Assembly (NCBI GenBank): GCA_047626155.1
Contig: JBLHRR010000144.1
Coordinates: forward strand, 1-14,652
Direction: 5' to 3'
From: CALGLS01 sp047626155
GTDB lineage: Bacteria; Bacteroidota; Bacteroidia; Chitinophagales; Saprospiraceae
Length of the DNA: 14,652 nucleotides
In this document: piece by piece, positions 14,108 to 14,652 of the stretch
How the letters are laid out: each line of letters opens with the position of its first letter
Numbering within the stretch: position 1 is the stretch's first letter
The notes under the pieces: model-generated
The model's input: the letters and a program-made list of their open reading frames with translations, nothing else
What the model was told of the DNA's origin: nothing
Databases searched by the model: none
Made by a program: the position numbers and the translations under genes

Positions 14108-14652
14108 TTACTCCACCACCACCTGCCGACTCACCACTTCCTCCCCCACCCGACACCTCAGCCAATAACTCCCACTCGCCAAACCACTCACCGGAATCAT
14201 ATGCGTAATACCTCCGTGACGGTTTTGGAATTCTAACATTATTTTTCCGGAGGAATTTACTAAACTAAAATAAGCGGTTTCCTTTAGGCTCGGATGCTGG
14301 AAATAAACATTCAGATAATCAGTAGCAGGATTCGGATAGATTTTTATTTCGAAATTGGCTTCTTGTAGTTCTACTGTTGGAGAAATGAGGTGGCAGCCTG
14401 GGACGAGGCAGCCGTGTTGGTCTACTTTTACGATCCAGGCGCGTTGGGCTGGGGGCTCAGGTTGGAAAAAGTCAACAGCTTGCCCGACCATTACAAATCC
14501 GCCATCGGGTGTTTCTTCCATATCGTAAAACACATGATCGTCTGATCTACTTTGGACATAATTATAGCGGCGTGTCCAAAGGCTATCTCCTTCTTTTGAG
14601 ATTTTTGCGATAAGTCCCATTATATCATATCCATTTTCTGCGGGGTTTGGAC
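14108..14652 (-). CDS. Secreted protein with T9SS type A sorting domain, C-terminal part (5' end outside window)
   Basis: The frame stays open to the right edge and reads PNPAENGYDIMGLIAKISKEG, so the internal Met at 14618-14620 is not taken as the start. The visible 180 residues contain one propeller-like unit: GLIAKISKEGDSLWTRRY, then EETPDGGFVMVGQ and AWIVKVDQHGC. This matches the DGG and W(x)VK pattern of the large neighbouring protein. A short linker with HLISPTVELQ leads to IKIYPNPATDYLNVYF, the start of the T9SS type A sorting domain (Por secretion tail), with GKIMLEF, VSGLASGSYWLRC and RQVVVE completing it. It is expected to be exported by Sec and then T9SS. The gene lies upstream of the propeller gene on the same strand, but 601 bp of structured non-coding DNA separates them, so independent transcription is likely. 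No intrinsic terminator is visible after the stop. Confidence 0.88.
   Translation of the reverse strand, partial: PNPAENGYDIMGLIAKISKEGDSLWTRRYNYVQSRSDDHVFYDMEETPDGGFVMVGQAVDFFQPEPPAQRAWIVKVDQHGCLVPGCHLISPTVELQEANFEIKIYPNPATDYLNVYFQHPSLKETAYFSLVNSSGKIMLEFQNRHGGITHMIPVSGLASGSYWLRCRVGEEVVSRQVVVE

Noticed and set aside
13856..14168. Short open frames of 69 codons (minus) and 95 codons (plus) in the right intergenic gap
   Set aside because: Both cross the nested inverted repeats, and the plus-strand one overlaps the real 3' end of the T9SS protein. Openness on both strands is explained by repeat symmetry and composition. Conservation with synonymous bias would change this view.

Overview
The window looks like a chromosomal segment of a Bacteroidota bacterium, most likely from the Saprospiria (Lewinella/Haliscomenobacter-like). 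The evidence is a TonB-dependent receptor with an N-terminal carboxypeptidase-regulatory-like domain, two secreted proteins with type IX secretion (T9SS) sorting domains (one type B, one type A), promoters of the TAnnTTTG type, A/T-rich leaders without strong Shine-Dalgarno sites, and a lysine/alanine-rich histone H1-like protein. No tRNA, rRNA, phage, transposase or CRISPR locus was seen. The genus assignment is inference.

Left part (1-4740, all + strand): the 3' end of a histone H1-like gene, whose visible start is seven identical 30-bp units, followed by a strong terminator. After a 542-bp non-coding gap with a probable promoter comes a two-gene unit of a TonB-dependent outer-membrane receptor and a lipoprotein with an internal repeat, 22 bp apart and closed by a 17-bp-stem terminator that also serves the convergent gene. 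This pair probably imports an unidentified ligand, with the lipoprotein as surface partner.

Middle part (4770-9290): a minus-strand CtlX-type citrulline/arginine-related hydrolase; a divergent intergenic region with a perfect 18-bp inverted repeat; a small + strand lipoprotein; a membrane-anchored coiled-coil protein; then, on the minus strand, a ZIP metal transporter and a PAP2 phosphatase. The gaps between these genes hold a heptanucleotide minisatellite and copies of a dispersed, palindrome-containing intergenic repeat built around GGTAGACGG and GCGATCGC.

Right part (9403-14652, minus strand): a 1367-residue secreted protein with seven 60-residue propeller-like repeats, Ig/PKD-like domains and a T9SS type B sorting domain; a 601-bp non-coding gap with a third motif of the dispersed repeat next to a nested multi-stem inverted-repeat region; and the 3' end of a second secreted protein with a similar blade-like repeat but a T9SS type A sorting domain, cut by the window edge.

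The least explained parts are the structured intergenic elements (6485-6630, 8617-8698, 13852-14064) and the receptor-lipoprotein pair. No complete new defence or biosynthetic system was found.
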